Assembly (NCBI RefSeq): GCF_001280015.1
Contig: NZ_LGDV01000118.1
Span: forward strand, 286,733 to 350,732
Origin: Streptomyces sp. MMG1121
Lineage (GTDB): Bacteria; Actinomycetota; Actinomycetes; Streptomycetales; Streptomycetaceae
Direction: 5' to 3'
Length of the DNA: 64,000 bases
The translations under genes and the position numbers were made by a program. This document shows, in pieces, positions 1 to 7,812 of the stretch (position 1 is its first letter; every line of letters begins with the position of its first letter). The notes below the pieces were generated by a model. That model saw only the letters and a list, made by a program, of their open reading frames with translations. It was not told the DNA's origin and did not search any database.

Positions 1-24
1 GCTGGACCGGCGGACCGGTCCAGC
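1..24. repeat. Inverted repeat at the window edge
   Basis: Arms GCTGGACC (1-8) and GGTCCAGC (17-24) are perfectly complementary, and GGACCGGTCC (13-22) is itself a palindrome. It lies just past the stop of the GntR gene. The TGGAC/GTCCA half sites recur at 777-788 upstream of the same gene, so it is either a terminator or a second operator for that regulator. The flank is cut off by the window edge. Confidence 0.5.
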
Positions 25-40
25 TTGAGATTTGAAGACC

Positions 41-757
41 CTACATGGCGTAGGTGTCCACCTGCTCGAAGAGCGAGGACGGGGTTACGCCTTCCTCGCA
101 AACCAAGGGGCGACCGTCCTCGTCGTATGCCGTGTGAAGGAGCACGGCGACCGCAGTGACAGGTGCCACCTGCAAGCGGTCCGCTTCCGCATCCGTAGCG
201 AGCCGAACAGAGGTGACGTCTACGCCCTCGACCGGGAACCGACCGGTCTGCCTACGGACGTAGCGAGTCGTGCCCTCGGCGATGGGGGCGGTGTCGGCGA
301 GGCGAGGTGCTGCCTCCGCGATCTCTGGAGGGAACCACGCCTCCACGCAGCTATTCGGGGTTCCGTCCGGAAGCTGGAGAACGCGTATGCGTCGGAGCGC
401 CAGTACTCCGGGGGAGATCCCGAGCGCATTGGCGACCCGGGTGGGAGGTTCTGCCCAGTCGGGCGCACCGATCCGGAGGAACGGCATCCCGCCCAAGATG
501 CGCGCCGACCCGGCTCGGCGGGCGCCGGCGGGGCGCGCCACGGGCGTCTCCGTGACGACGAAACCGGTACCTTGCTTGGCCACCACCACACCGTCGTTGC
601 GCAGCACGTCCACGGCTTTGATGGCAGTGGCCCGCGAGACGTCCCACTGCTCGGCAAGATCGCGCCCGGATGGGATGGTGGCCCCAGGGGCGAACTCGCC
701 AGCGGCGATGCGGGCGCGCAGAGACTCGGCGATCTCCTCGTACTTCAGAACGGCCAT
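41..757 (-). CDS. GntR family transcriptional regulator (UTRA/HutC type)
   Basis: A 238-residue DNA-binding regulator. The N-terminus (about residues 1-70) is a winged helix with the GntR pattern LRARIAAGEFAPGATIPSGR, then DLAEQWDVSRATAIKAV and a wing ending in KQGTGFVV. The rest resembles a UTRA ligand-binding domain (LALRRIRVLQLPDG... VEAWFPPE). The start MAVLKYEEIAE was chosen because it begins the family domain and is preceded by AGGGGAAG; the frame stays open upstream without homology. It is divergent from the methyltransferase at 812, with a TGGAC-tg-GTCCA palindrome between them. GntR regulators of this shape are common in Streptomyces integrative elements (KorSA-like), which fits the att-like sequence at 1736. 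The ligand is unknown. Confidence 0.85.
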   Translation of the reverse strand: MAVLKYEEIAESLRARIAAGEFAPGATIPSGRDLAEQWDVSRATAIKAVDVLRNDGVVVAKQGTGFVVTETPVARPAGARRAGSARILGGMPFLRIGAPDWAEPPTRVANALGISPGVLALRRIRVLQLPDGTPNSCVEAWFPPEIAEAAPRLADTAPIAEGTTRYVRRQTGRFPVEGVDVTSVRLATDAEADRLQVAPVTAVAVLLHTAYDEDGRPLVCEEGVTPSSLFEQVDTYAM

Positions 758-776
758 GGCTTCCCCTACTCCGCGC

Positions 777-788
777 TGGACTGGTCCA
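777..788. promoter_or_regulatory. Candidate GntR operator
   Basis: TGGAC-tg-GTCCA lies in the 54-bp gap between the GntR gene and the divergent methyltransferase gene, about 24 bp before the ATG at 812. The same half sites occur at 1-24. GntR proteins often bind such short palindromes in their own promoter. Binding is inferred. Confidence 0.4.
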
Positions 789-811
789 CCGGTACACAGG
801 ATACTGCGACC

Positions 812-1633
812 ATGTCGAATCTCGAATTGGCTCCCTCCGTGATGCGGTTCTACGGCGAGACCGTGAACGAGGACAGCCGCCTGCGTAGCTCGGCAGACGG
901 ACGTATGGAGTTGGTCAGGACTCAAGAGCTTCTCCGACGGTTCTTGCCCCCCGCGCCGGCGCGCGTGCTCGACGTGGGAGGGGGAACCGGGATTCACGCT
1001 GAATGGCTCGTGAAGGACGGCTACGAGGTGACACTTGTGGACCCCGTGCCCCGTCATGTCGAGCGTGCAGAGGCCGTATGCTCAGCGATTTTGGGAGACG
1101 CCCGTGAGCTGCACGAGCCGGACGACAGCTTCGACGTGGTACAGCTTCTTGGGCCGCTGTACCACCTGCCCGACCTCGATGATCGACGCAAGGCGCTGGC
1201 GGAAGCTCAGCGAGTGGTGAAGCCGGGCGGATTGGTTGCGGCGGCAGCAATCAACCGTTATGCGTCGCTTTTTGAGCACGTCGCGTACGCCCACCTGCAC
1301 ACCGAGCGGATTCGTGACTCCGTCTCCAAGATTCTTGAGACGGCTGTCTATGACGGTGTACGAGGATTCACCTTGTCCTACTTCCACCGGGCAGAAGAAC
1401 TTGCGGCAGAGATGGTGGCCTCGGGGTTGTCGGACGTGCAGGTCTTCGGGATCGAGGGGCCTGCATGGTCACTCGCGAAGGCGGCTGAGCAGCAGCCGGG
1501 CGAGGGGCCCACGGACGAGCTGATTGCCTCCGCCATGGAGGCGGCGCGCATGGCAGAGCCGTACCCGGAATTGCTTGCCGCCAGTTCGCATCTACTGGCC
1601 GTGGGCAGGGCTCCCGCTGACATCAAGGCCTGA
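812..1633 (+). CDS. Class I SAM-dependent methyltransferase
   Basis: A 273-residue predicted cytosolic methyltransferase. Motif I is VLDVGGGTGIHAEWL (about residue 50), followed by the acidic residue of motif II in VTLVDPVPRHVE, ILGDARELHEPDDSFDVVQLLG (motifs III/IV) and VVKPGGLVAAAAI. The substrate cannot be read from the sequence. The ATG at 812 was chosen over the long upstream extension because the extension overlaps the divergent regulator and its promoter, and ATACT lies about 7 bases before the ATG, so the mRNA may be leaderless. Codon use is less G/C-biased than in the core genes downstream (CTT, TTT, ATT, TTG occur), which supports horizontal acquisition with the adjacent GntR gene. 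It is probably controlled by that regulator. Confidence 0.8.
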   Translation: MSNLELAPSVMRFYGETVNEDSRLRSSADGRMELVRTQELLRRFLPPAPARVLDVGGGTGIHAEWLVKDGYEVTLVDPVPRHVERAEAVCSAILGDARELHEPDDSFDVVQLLGPLYHLPDLDDRRKALAEAQRVVKPGGLVAAAAINRYASLFEHVAYAHLHTERIRDSVSKILETAVYDGVRGFTLSYFHRAEELAAEMVASGLSDVQVFGIEGPAWSLAKAAEQQPGEGPTDELIASAMEAARMAEPYPELLAASSHLLAVGRAPADIKA

Positions 1634-1735
1634 CATCAACGATGGCGAACGCTGACGTACGCGCCCAGCCATTCCACGGGCCGTAGGCGTCGTTACAGGT
1701 AAGCGGGGCAGGGTGCGCATCCTCAGCGCACCCGC

Positions 1736-1775
1736 CTACGGATCAGAAGATTGTCCGTTCGAATTCTGTCGAGTG
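1736..1775 (+). other. tRNA-Arg(ACG)-like 3' fragment, probable att site
   Basis: The stretch reads like the anticodon loop through the T arm and acceptor strand of an actinobacterial tRNA-Arg(ACG): CTACGGATCAGAAG is the anticodon region, followed by GTTCGAAT, the T-loop signature, and GTCGAGTG. The T stem is degraded (GTCCG against TCTGT) and no 5' half is present, so this is not a working tRNA. Tyrosine recombinases of Streptomyces integrative elements use exactly this tRNA segment as attB. I read it as the distal att remnant of an element whose intact tRNA end lies left of the window. The tRNA identity is from memory, not from a search. Confidence 0.55.
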
Positions 1776-1975
1776 ACGCTGCTCCTCTTCGTCAGTGAGG
1801 GTCCGGGTGATACATCGCCGGGCCCCCACTGGGCCCTCCGAGCACGACCGACAACGACCAGCGACGACCGACAACGACCACCCGACCGCAGGTCAGTTGG
1901 GGTGCACGCCCCGCTGACCAGGACCGAAAAACGGGCCCCCCAGACCCAGGGCAAGAAGAAGTAACCCGGCACGAT

Positions 1976-2015
1976 CAGGCCCCCTGCCGGCGGTTCGCCG
2001 CCGGCAGGGGGCCTG
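1976..2015. terminator. Strong hairpin terminator with TTCG loop
   Basis: A perfect 18-bp stem (1976-1993 with 1998-2015) closed by a TTCG tetraloop. There is no U tract, as is usual for Streptomyces terminators. It insulates the element boundary from the AhpD-like gene. Confidence 0.8.
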
Positions 2016-2149
2016 TTGCTGCGCCGGGCCGTCTCCGGGCCGCGCCGAGCGGAAGGAGAAGGTGGCGGCCGTCACACTCGGTCATGTCACATTCCGGCGG
2101 ATCCCGCCGTCAGGAAGGTGAAGCAGCACCGAACGCACAGGAGCACATC

Positions 2150-2626
2150 ATGGAAGCTCGTCTCAACCTCCACGCCAGCCCCCTCGCCGCCAAGGTGATC
2201 AAGCACTTCAACGCGGCGGGGCAGGCGATCGCCGAGGCGGGGGTGCCGGCCGCCACGCAGGAGCTGGTGAAGATCCGGGCCAGCCAGATCAACGGCTGCG
2301 GGTTCTGCACCGACATGCACACCAAGGACGCGGCCGCCGCCGGCGAGACCGGGCAGCGGCTGCACCTGGTGGCGGCCTGGCGGGAGGCCAAGGTGTTCAC
2401 CGAGGCCGAGCGGGCCGCGCTGGAGCTGGCCGAGCAGGGCACCCGGATCGCCGACGCGGCCGGCGGCGTACCGGACGACGTGTGGGACAACGCCCGCAAG
2501 CACTACGACGACGACCAGCTCTTCGGGCTGGTGGCGCTGATCGCCCTCATCAACGCCTACAACCGCGCGAACGTCATCGTCCAGATGCCCGCCGGGGACT
2601 ACCAGCCGGGCATGTTCCAGCACTGA
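2150..2626 (+). CDS. Carboxymuconolactone decarboxylase / AhpD-like protein
   Basis: A 158-residue all-alpha protein of the CMD/AhpD family, commonly alkylhydroperoxidase-like thiol peroxidases. The diagnostic motif is present near residue 55: QINGCGFCTDMHTKDA, with the redox CxxC pair and the following histidine three residues later. The rest is typical (AALELAEQGTRI, VALIALINAYNRANV). The start MEARLNLHASP has AGGAG seven bases upstream (CAGGAGCACATC-ATG). An in-frame extension to 2084 has no RBS and no homology. It is a single-gene unit behind the terminator at 1976-2015. The substrate is not determinable. Confidence 0.88.
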   Translation: MEARLNLHASPLAAKVIKHFNAAGQAIAEAGVPAATQELVKIRASQINGCGFCTDMHTKDAAAAGETGQRLHLVAAWREAKVFTEAERAALELAEQGTRIADAAGGVPDDVWDNARKHYDDDQLFGLVALIALINAYNRANVIVQMPAGDYQPGMFQH

Positions 2627-2650
2627 CCCGGCCGAGGGGGCGCGGTGTCC

Positions 2651-3085
2651 TCACGGGTGCATCCGCGCCCCCTTCAACACCTTGTCCACGCCGTTGCGGG
2701 GCCCGTACACGGCCAGCCCCACCAGATCCAGCTCGGCCGTCGGCACGGCGCGTACCGCCGCGCGGTTGTCGCGGTCGTTGCCCGTCGTGAAGAGGTCCGC
2801 GGTGAAGACCGCGCGGGGCAGGGCCCGGCTCAGGGTCCTGGTGTGTGCCGCCTTCAGGGTCTCCTTCGTGCCCTCGAAGATCAGCACCGGCTGGCGGAAC
2901 ATGGGCAGGTACGCCACCCCGTCCGCGTCCTCGTACGGGGCGCCGATCACCTCCGGCAGCTCACTGCCCAGGCCGCTGACCAGGAACGCCGTCACATTGA
3001 GGCGCTGCCAGGGCTCCAGGTCCTCGCGGAGCAGTACGGCGATCTTGGTGTCGAAACGCACCGGCTCGGTGTTCTCGCTGTTCAT
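2651..3085 (-). CDS. DUF2000 family protein
   Basis: A 144-residue protein matching the DUF2000 family pattern: an N-terminal KIAVLLREDLEPWQRLNVTAFLVSGLG, then GAPYEDADGVAYLPMFRQPVLIFEG. The function is unknown; the fold is related to peptidyl-tRNA hydrolase II-like proteins. It is divergent from the AraC gene at 3135 with only about 50 bp between starts, an arrangement recurring in actinobacteria, and is presumably a target of that regulator. Confidence 0.8.
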   Translation of the reverse strand: MNSENTEPVRFDTKIAVLLREDLEPWQRLNVTAFLVSGLGSELPEVIGAPYEDADGVAYLPMFRQPVLIFEGTKETLKAAHTRTLSRALPRAVFTADLFTTGNDRDNRAAVRAVPTAELDLVGLAVYGPRNGVDKVLKGARMHP

Positions 3086-3134
3086 GGGGTGAGACTGCCG
3101 ATCGCCGTACGCCGTCGTCTTGTACGTTTTTAGC

Positions 3135-3935
3135 GTGGCCGCCGCAGCTCAGCCGGAAGTCTCCGCCTGGCGCCCCCGTATCGCGGGGGTCGTGGAGGTA
3201 TTCCACGCCCACTTCACCGAGTACGCGTATCCGATGCACGTGCACGACGCCTGGACGCTGCTCATCGTGGACGAAGGGGCCGTACGGTACGACCTCGACC
3301 GGCATGAGCACGGGACCCCGCACGACACCGTCTCGCTGCTGCCGCCCCACGTGCCGCACAACGGCTCCCCCGCCACTCCGCACGGCTTTCGCAAACGCGT
3401 GCTCTACCTCGACGGCAGCATCCTCGGGGACGAGCTGATCGGTCCGGCGGTCGACGGGCCCGACCTCAGGGATCCGGTGCTCAGGCTGCGGGTCGGGCAG
3501 GTGCACGGCGCGCTCGGGCGGCCCGGTGACGAACTGGAGGCGGAGAGCCGGCTGGCTCTCGTCGGGGAGCGGCTGCGGGACCATCTGCGGCGCCGGGAGA
3601 GCGGCGCCGGCCGCCCCGACCCGGACCTGGCGCGCTCGCTGCGCGAGCTGCTCGACGCACACGTCACCGAGGGGCTCGCGCTCGCCGACGCCGCGCGGCT
3701 GCTGCACGCCCATCCCGCCCATCTGGTCAGGGCGTTCAGCCGCGCGTACGGCATCCCGCCGCATCAGTACCTCATGTCGCGTCGGGTCGGGCGGGCCCGG
3801 CGGCTGCTGCTGGACGGGCTGGCGCCGGGCGAGGTGGCGGTCGCCACCGGGTTCTGCGATCAGGCCCATCTCACCCGGCACTTCAAGCGGCTGGTCGGGG
3901 TCACTCCGGGGCGTTACCGGCTCAGTTCGCGCTGA
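3135..3935 (+). CDS. AraC family transcriptional regulator
   Basis: A 266-residue regulator with an N-terminal cupin-like sensor (about residues 20-100: VFHAHFTEYAYPMHVHDAWTL, LLPPHVPHNG) and a C-terminal pair of helix-turn-helix motifs (about 165-265: LADAARLLHAHPAHLVRAFSRAYGIPPHQYL, then GEVAVATGFCDQAHLTRHFKRLVGVTPGRYR). GTG at 3135 is preferred; TTG at 3120 is an in-frame alternative. It is divergent from the DUF2000 gene. Its 3' end overlaps the convergent beta-helix gene by 22 bp, so the two transcripts are complementary at their ends. Confidence 0.85.
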   Translation: MAAAAQPEVSAWRPRIAGVVEVFHAHFTEYAYPMHVHDAWTLLIVDEGAVRYDLDRHEHGTPHDTVSLLPPHVPHNGSPATPHGFRKRVLYLDGSILGDELIGPAVDGPDLRDPVLRLRVGQVHGALGRPGDELEAESRLALVGERLRDHLRRRESGAGRPDPDLARSLRELLDAHVTEGLALADAARLLHAHPAHLVRAFSRAYGIPPHQYLMSRRVGRARRLLLDGLAPGEVAVATGFCDQAHLTRHFKRLVGVTPGRYRLSSR

Positions 3936-5563
3936 GCGTCGTACAGGTTGCGCGGGCGTACGACGTCCGTGGTGCCGTACAGCTCCAGGCGGGAGTGCAG
4001 GTCGCCGGTGAAGTCGGGCACGTCGATCTGGTCGAACTCCGTCACCGTGTTGAGGCCGACCGTCGCCGAGTACGGTGCCAGGCCGTCGATCCTCATCAGG
4101 CCGGCGCGGCCGTTGGTCACGCGGACGTTCCAGTGGGTGAAGCGGGCGCCGAAGAGCGGGCCGGCGTTGGCGTCGCCGCCGTGGCGGCCGTTGTTGTTCA
4201 CCGTGATGTCGGTGCGGACGTTCGCGAACGGCAGGCCGCGGTGGCTGTCGAAGGTGCCCATCCGCATCTCGCCGCGCGACCAGACGTTGTGCGAGGACAG
4301 GCCCTCGACGTTGATGCCGTGCAGTTGGGTGTTCGCCGGGGCCGGGACCGTGCGCTGTTCGATCGTGAAGTCCTCGATCAGGTTGTCGTGCGAGCCCTCG
4401 CGGCAGAAGTACGGGTGGTGCGAGCCGCGACCTCCGACGCGGGTACGGCGCAGGGTGCAGGCGGAGGCGGCGACCAGGCCGAAGCCGTTGTCGACGTTGC
4501 GGACCGTCACGTCGTCCAGCCAGCAGTCGTACGCGCACTGGAGCACGACCCCGTTGTAGCCCTTGTCCAGGAGGTGCGGCGACATCGGGGTCTCCTGCAC
4601 CTGAAGGGTCAGGCCCTCGACTCCCGATCCGGTCAACTCCGTTACATGTGTGGTCAGTTGAGGGTTCCACTCGGGGCGCAGATCGAGCGGGAGCGGGCGT
4701 TCGAGGGTGATGCGGCGGCCGTGGACGCGGGTGACGCGGACCGGCCACTCGTAGGGGACGTAGGACAGCAGCTTGGTCTTGTCGTCCCAGTAGTACGCCG
4801 CCGGGCCGGGGCCGCCGCCCGCCAGGTGCTGGAGGAGGGTGTGCCCCGCGTCGTCGGCGACGCGGAGGAGGACCAGCTGGCCGGGCCTCAGCCCGTGCGC
4901 GTCGGCCACGGTCACCGTCCGGTCGCCCCGGCGGGCCGGGCCGGCCACCGTGAGCGGGGTCCACTCGTCGCGCCTGTTGCCGGTCCAGCCCTCGAAGGGC
5001 CAGGCCCCTGCCTCGATGGCGGCGGTCAGGGAGTCCCAACGGGCCCGCGGGGCGAGCCAGATGAGGCCGCCGGCCCAGGACCAGGCCGACTTGTCGCCGC
5101 CGTAGCGGGAGCCGTAGACGCCGATCAGCTCCGTGAGGCTCTTCGTCGCGTAGAGGGTCGTACGGCCGCTGCCGGCGCCGCGCAGGACGACGTTCGAGTC
5201 GCCGATACGGATCAGTCCGTCGATGCGGAACGTGCCGGGCGGGATGGTGACCGTGCCACCGCCGGCCCTTCCGGCGGCGGCGATGGCACGGTTGATCGCG
5301 GGGGCGCAGTCCGTGCTGCCGTCGGGCACGGCGCCGTGGTCGGTGACGTCGGTGACGGTGCGGGGGCGGGGGAAACGCGTCGCTCCACCGCGGTAGCCGG
5401 CCCGGCCGACGTAGGGGATCTGCGGGTGGGTGAAGGGGGAGCGGGTGAACTCCCGCCAGAGGGAGGGGTCTTCGGCCGCACGGGCGGTGCCGGTCGCGGC
5501 GCCGAGGGCCACCGCCGTGGCACCGGCCAGCAGGGTCCGTCTCGTGAGGTGTGCGCTGCTCAT
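3914..5563 (-). CDS. Secreted right-handed beta-helix protein (pectate lyase superfamily)
   Basis: A 549-residue exported protein. The N-terminus is a Tat-like signal (LTRRTLLAGATAVALGAATGTARA). The mature N-terminus has the pectate-lyase-3/GH28-like opening TDHGAVPDGSTDCAPAINRAIAAAG followed by GGGTVTIPPGTFRI, and long beta-helix coils follow (VTVRNVDNGFGLVAAS, ITVNNNGRHGGDAN). It probably binds or cleaves a polysaccharide, but I see no diagnostic catalytic set. The start MSSAHLTRRTLL was chosen because AAGGGG lies nine bases upstream; an upstream ATG at 5587 falls inside a perfect palindrome (5577-5596) that is more likely an operator. It is transcribed away from the YbjN-mshA unit. Confidence 0.8.
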   Translation of the reverse strand: MSSAHLTRRTLLAGATAVALGAATGTARAAEDPSLWREFTRSPFTHPQIPYVGRAGYRGGATRFPRPRTVTDVTDHGAVPDGSTDCAPAINRAIAAAGRAGGGTVTIPPGTFRIDGLIRIGDSNVVLRGAGSGRTTLYATKSLTELIGVYGSRYGGDKSAWSWAGGLIWLAPRARWDSLTAAIEAGAWPFEGWTGNRRDEWTPLTVAGPARRGDRTVTVADAHGLRPGQLVLLRVADDAGHTLLQHLAGGGPGPAAYYWDDKTKLLSYVPYEWPVRVTRVHGRRITLERPLPLDLRPEWNPQLTTHVTELTGSGVEGLTLQVQETPMSPHLLDKGYNGVVLQCAYDCWLDDVTVRNVDNGFGLVAASACTLRRTRVGGRGSHHPYFCREGSHDNLIEDFTIEQRTVPAPANTQLHGINVEGLSSHNVWSRGEMRMGTFDSHRGLPFANVRTDITVNNNGRHGGDANAGPLFGARFTHWNVRVTNGRAGLMRIDGLAPYSATVGLNTVTEFDQIDVPDFTGDLHSRLELYGTTDVVRPRNLYDAQRELSR

Positions 5564-5576
5564 CTCCACCCGCCCC

Positions 5577-5596
5577 TTCATATTCATGAATATGAA
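5577..5596. promoter_or_regulatory. Perfect 20-bp palindrome, candidate operator
   Basis: TTCATATTCATGAATATGAA has no spacer and no mismatch, and is strikingly A/T-rich for this genome. It sits 14 bp before the start of the secreted beta-helix protein and overlaps possible -10 hexamers. A repressor site for a catabolic gene is the simplest reading. No adjacent regulator gene is obvious besides the AraC at 3135. Confidence 0.6.
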
Positions 5597-5666
5597 CGTC
5601 GTTCAGGAATGCGTTGGCGGTGAGCATGCCACTGGTGGGATGTGGGCGGAAGGGGTTGTACCTGGG

Positions 5667-6167
5667 TCAGTCTGTCGGGCGGTCGATCAAGTGCCTGAAC
5701 GCGTCCAGGTTCCGCGTCGACTCGCCCCGGGACACCCGCCAGGCGTACTCCTTGCGGATCGAGGAGGCGAAGCCCAGCTCCAGGAGGGTGTTGAAGGCGC
5801 CGTCGGCCGCTTCCAGGACCTGGCCGAGGAGGCGGTCGATCTCGTCGGGGGTGACCGAGGCGAGGGCCAGCCGGGCGGTGACGTAGACGTCGCCGAGGCG
5901 GTCGACGGCGTAACCGACGCCGTAGAGCTTGAGGTTGCGCTCCAGGAGCCAGCGGTGGACGCCCGCCTCGTTCTCGTCGGGGTGACGGATGACGAAGGCG
6001 TTCAGCGACAGGGAGTGGCGGCCGACGCGGAAGGAGACCGTCGTGGACAGCTTGCGGGTGCCGGGGAGCTTGACCACGTAGGAGCCGGGCTCGGGGCTCT
6101 CCCACTCCAGTTCGGTGTCCTTGAGGACGCCTTCGAGGATCCGCCCCGCCTTCTCCACATCACCCAT
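5667..6167 (-). CDS. YbjN domain-containing protein
   Basis: A 166-residue protein of the YbjN family (type III secretion chaperone-like fold), with typical segments [41 protein letters not shown] and GDVYVTARL. The biochemical role is unknown. Its ATG overlaps the stop of mshA by 8 bp (ATGGGTGA), so the two are translationally coupled. The mshA-YbjN pairing is conserved in actinobacteria, suggesting a link to thiol or stress physiology. Confidence 0.85.
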   Translation of the reverse strand: MGDVEKAGRILEGVLKDTELEWESPEPGSYVVKLPGTRKLSTTVSFRVGRHSLSLNAFVIRHPDENEAGVHRWLLERNLKLYGVGYAVDRLGDVYVTARLALASVTPDEIDRLLGQVLEAADGAFNTLLELGFASSIRKEYAWRVSRGESTRNLDAFRHLIDRPTD

Positions 6168-7497
6168 GGGGGGAGCGTACGCGACGGCGGTGGGACTGGG
6201 TCGCGGCCGTGTAGACCTCGGCGGTGGCGGCGGCCGAGGCGTCCCAGCCGAAGGACTGCGCGTGCCGGGCGGCGGCCTCGCCCATGGTGTCCGCGAGGGC
6301 GGGCTCGTCGGCGAACCGGCGCAGCACGCGCGCGTAGTCGGCCGGGTCGTGGCCCTGGACCAGGAAGCCGGTGGAGCCGTCGCGCACGGCCACCGGCAGC
6401 CCGCCGACCGAGGCGGCGAGCACCGGCGTGCCGGCCGCCTGCGCCTCGATGGCGACCAGCCCGAAGGACTCGCTGTACGACGGCATGACGAGCAGGGACG
6501 CGGCCCGGAACCAGTCCGCGAGCTGTTCCTGGCCGACCGGCGGCCGGAACCGTACGACGTCCGCGATGCCGAGCCGCGCGGCGAGCTTCTGCAGCCCCTC
6601 CGGTTTGGCGAGCCCGCTGCCGCTGGGGCCGCCGACGACCGGGACGACGATGCGCGAGCGCAGCTCGGGGCGCTCGTCCAGCAGGACGGCGACGGAGCGC
6701 AGCAGCACGTCCGGGGCCTTCAGGGGCTGTATGCGGCCCGCGAAGAGCGGGATCAGGGCGTCCTGCGGCAGGCCCAGGCGGGCGCGGGCGGCGGCGCGGC
6801 CGTCCGCCGGGCGGAAGCGGTCGAGGTTGACGCCGGGGTGGACGACGGCGACCTTGGCCGGGTCGGCCGTGTAGTGCCGCACCAGTTCGTCGGCCTCCTC
6901 CGCCGTGTTGGCGATGAGCCGGTCGGCGGCGGCCACGATCTGGGTCTCGCCGATGACGCGGGCGGCGGGCTCGGGGGTGTCGCCGGCGGCCAGGCTGGCG
7001 TTCTTGACCTTGGCCATGGTGTGCATGGCGTGCACCAACGGCACGCCCCAGCGCTCGGCGGCGAGCCAGCCGACGTGGCCGGAGAGCCAGTAGTGGGAGT
7101 GGACGAGGTCGTAGTAGCCGGGGCGGTGGCCGGCCCAGGCCTGCATCACGCCGTGCGTGAAGGCGCACAGCTGGGCGGGCAGCTCCTCCTTGGCGAGGCC
7201 CTCGTAGGGACCCGCGTCGACGTGCCGGACGAGGACGCCGGGGGCCAGCTGGACGGTGGGCGCGAGGCCGCCGGAGGTGGCCCGGGTGAAGATCTCGACC
7301 TCGATGCCCAGCGCGGCGAGCCGCTGGGCCAGCTCCACGATGTAGACGTTCATGCCGCCGGCGTCACCGGTGCCGGGCTGGTGGAGCGGGGACGTGTGCA
7401 CGGAGAGCATGGCGACCCGGCGGGGCCTGCGGTGCAGCCTGAGCCGGGGGGCGGCCGCCGGAGAGCGTCGCCCGAGCCTGCTGACGTACTGGCTCAC
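6160..7497 (-). CDS. mshA: D-inositol-3-phosphate glycosyltransferase MshA
   Basis: A 445-residue GT-B retaining glycosyltransferase (GT4). It transfers GlcNAc from UDP-GlcNAc to 1L-inositol-1-phosphate, the first step of mycothiol biosynthesis in the cytosol. Visible signatures are the N-terminal [13 protein letters not shown] and [14 protein letters not shown], the middle [26 protein letters not shown], and the EX7E motif in [23 protein letters not shown] at 7497 was chosen: GAGGAGG lies eight bases upstream and the family begins here. The last pathway enzyme, mshD, lies at 51358. It is the first gene of a two-gene unit with the YbjN gene. Confidence 0.93.
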   Translation of the reverse strand: MSQYVSRLGRRSPAAAPRLRLHRRPRRVAMLSVHTSPLHQPGTGDAGGMNVYIVELAQRLAALGIEVEIFTRATSGGLAPTVQLAPGVLVRHVDAGPYEGLAKEELPAQLCAFTHGVMQAWAGHRPGYYDLVHSHYWLSGHVGWLAAERWGVPLVHAMHTMAKVKNASLAAGDTPEPAARVIGETQIVAAADRLIANTAEEADELVRHYTADPAKVAVVHPGVNLDRFRPADGRAAARARLGLPQDALIPLFAGRIQPLKAPDVLLRSVAVLLDERPELRSRIVVPVVGGPSGSGLAKPEGLQKLAARLGIADVVRFRPPVGQEQLADWFRAASLLVMPSYSESFGLVAIEAQAAGTPVLAASVGGLPVAVRDGSTGFLVQGHDPADYARVLRRFADEPALADTMGEAAARHAQSFGWDASAAATAEVYTAATQSHRRRVRSPHG

Positions 7498-7812
7498 GTG
7501 GCGGTCCTCCTCGCTGCGGGCATGCCGGACGGAGGACCTGCCTCGCCCTCCACGGGGGTCCAACAGCGACCGGGTGCCCTGCCATTTCCCGATCAAGCAG
7601 CTTTACTCAATCATGACCCTGACTCGATCAACCGTTCGGGTGGCTGTCGTGTCGCCGGACAGCCTCGCCCGGCGGGTCCGCGGGTGTGCTTGACCGGCCG
7701 CAGGGATCCCTTTGGGGCAGCCTTGGCCTGCGGTGATACAACCTTTGACAGCGCGCGCACGAGCCCTGTACACGCTTCTCGTCGGACCTCCCCGTCGAAC
7801 CCGAGGACAAGC
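7498..7812. promoter_or_regulatory. Divergent intergenic region with a candidate promoter
   Basis: 315 bp between mshA and the LAETG protein. Facing the LAETG gene there is TTGACA at 7745-7750 and, 16 bases on, TGTACA, a plausible but not ideal promoter. An A/T-richer stretch (about 7600-7625, containing TTTACTCAATCATGAC) lies on the mshA side. No gene seen. Confidence 0.4.

Larger units (their letters stand above)
1634..2149. other. Intergenic region with island-boundary signals
   Basis: 516 bp without a convincing gene. It contains a hairpin GGGTGCGC-n7-GCGCACCC (1711-1733), the tRNA-Arg-like fragment (1736-1775), a GGGCCC-n5-GGGCCC repeat (1820-1836), a 17-bp direct repeat with period 20 (1844-1860 and 1864-1880) and a strong terminator (1976-2015). 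A short plus-strand frame ending at 1964 has no recognisable features. Confidence 0.6.

Noticed and set aside
812..1633. Phage or plasmid defence methyltransferase
   Set aside because: The sequence resembles small-molecule class I methyltransferases, lacks DNA-methylase motifs (NPPY/DPPY/PCQ) and has no restriction partner in the window.
1736..1775. Functional tRNA-Arg gene
   Set aside because: No 5' half, D arm or matching acceptor strand, and the T stem is mispaired.
1713..1964. 83-codon plus-strand ORF after the methyltransferase
   Set aside because: It runs through the tRNA fragment and direct repeats, has no RBS and no recognisable features.
2961..5627. Minus-strand 888-codon open frame rich in Arg/Pro/His
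   Set aside because: It overlaps the beta-helix gene out of frame and the AraC gene antisense; composition is the typical GC-rich shadow.
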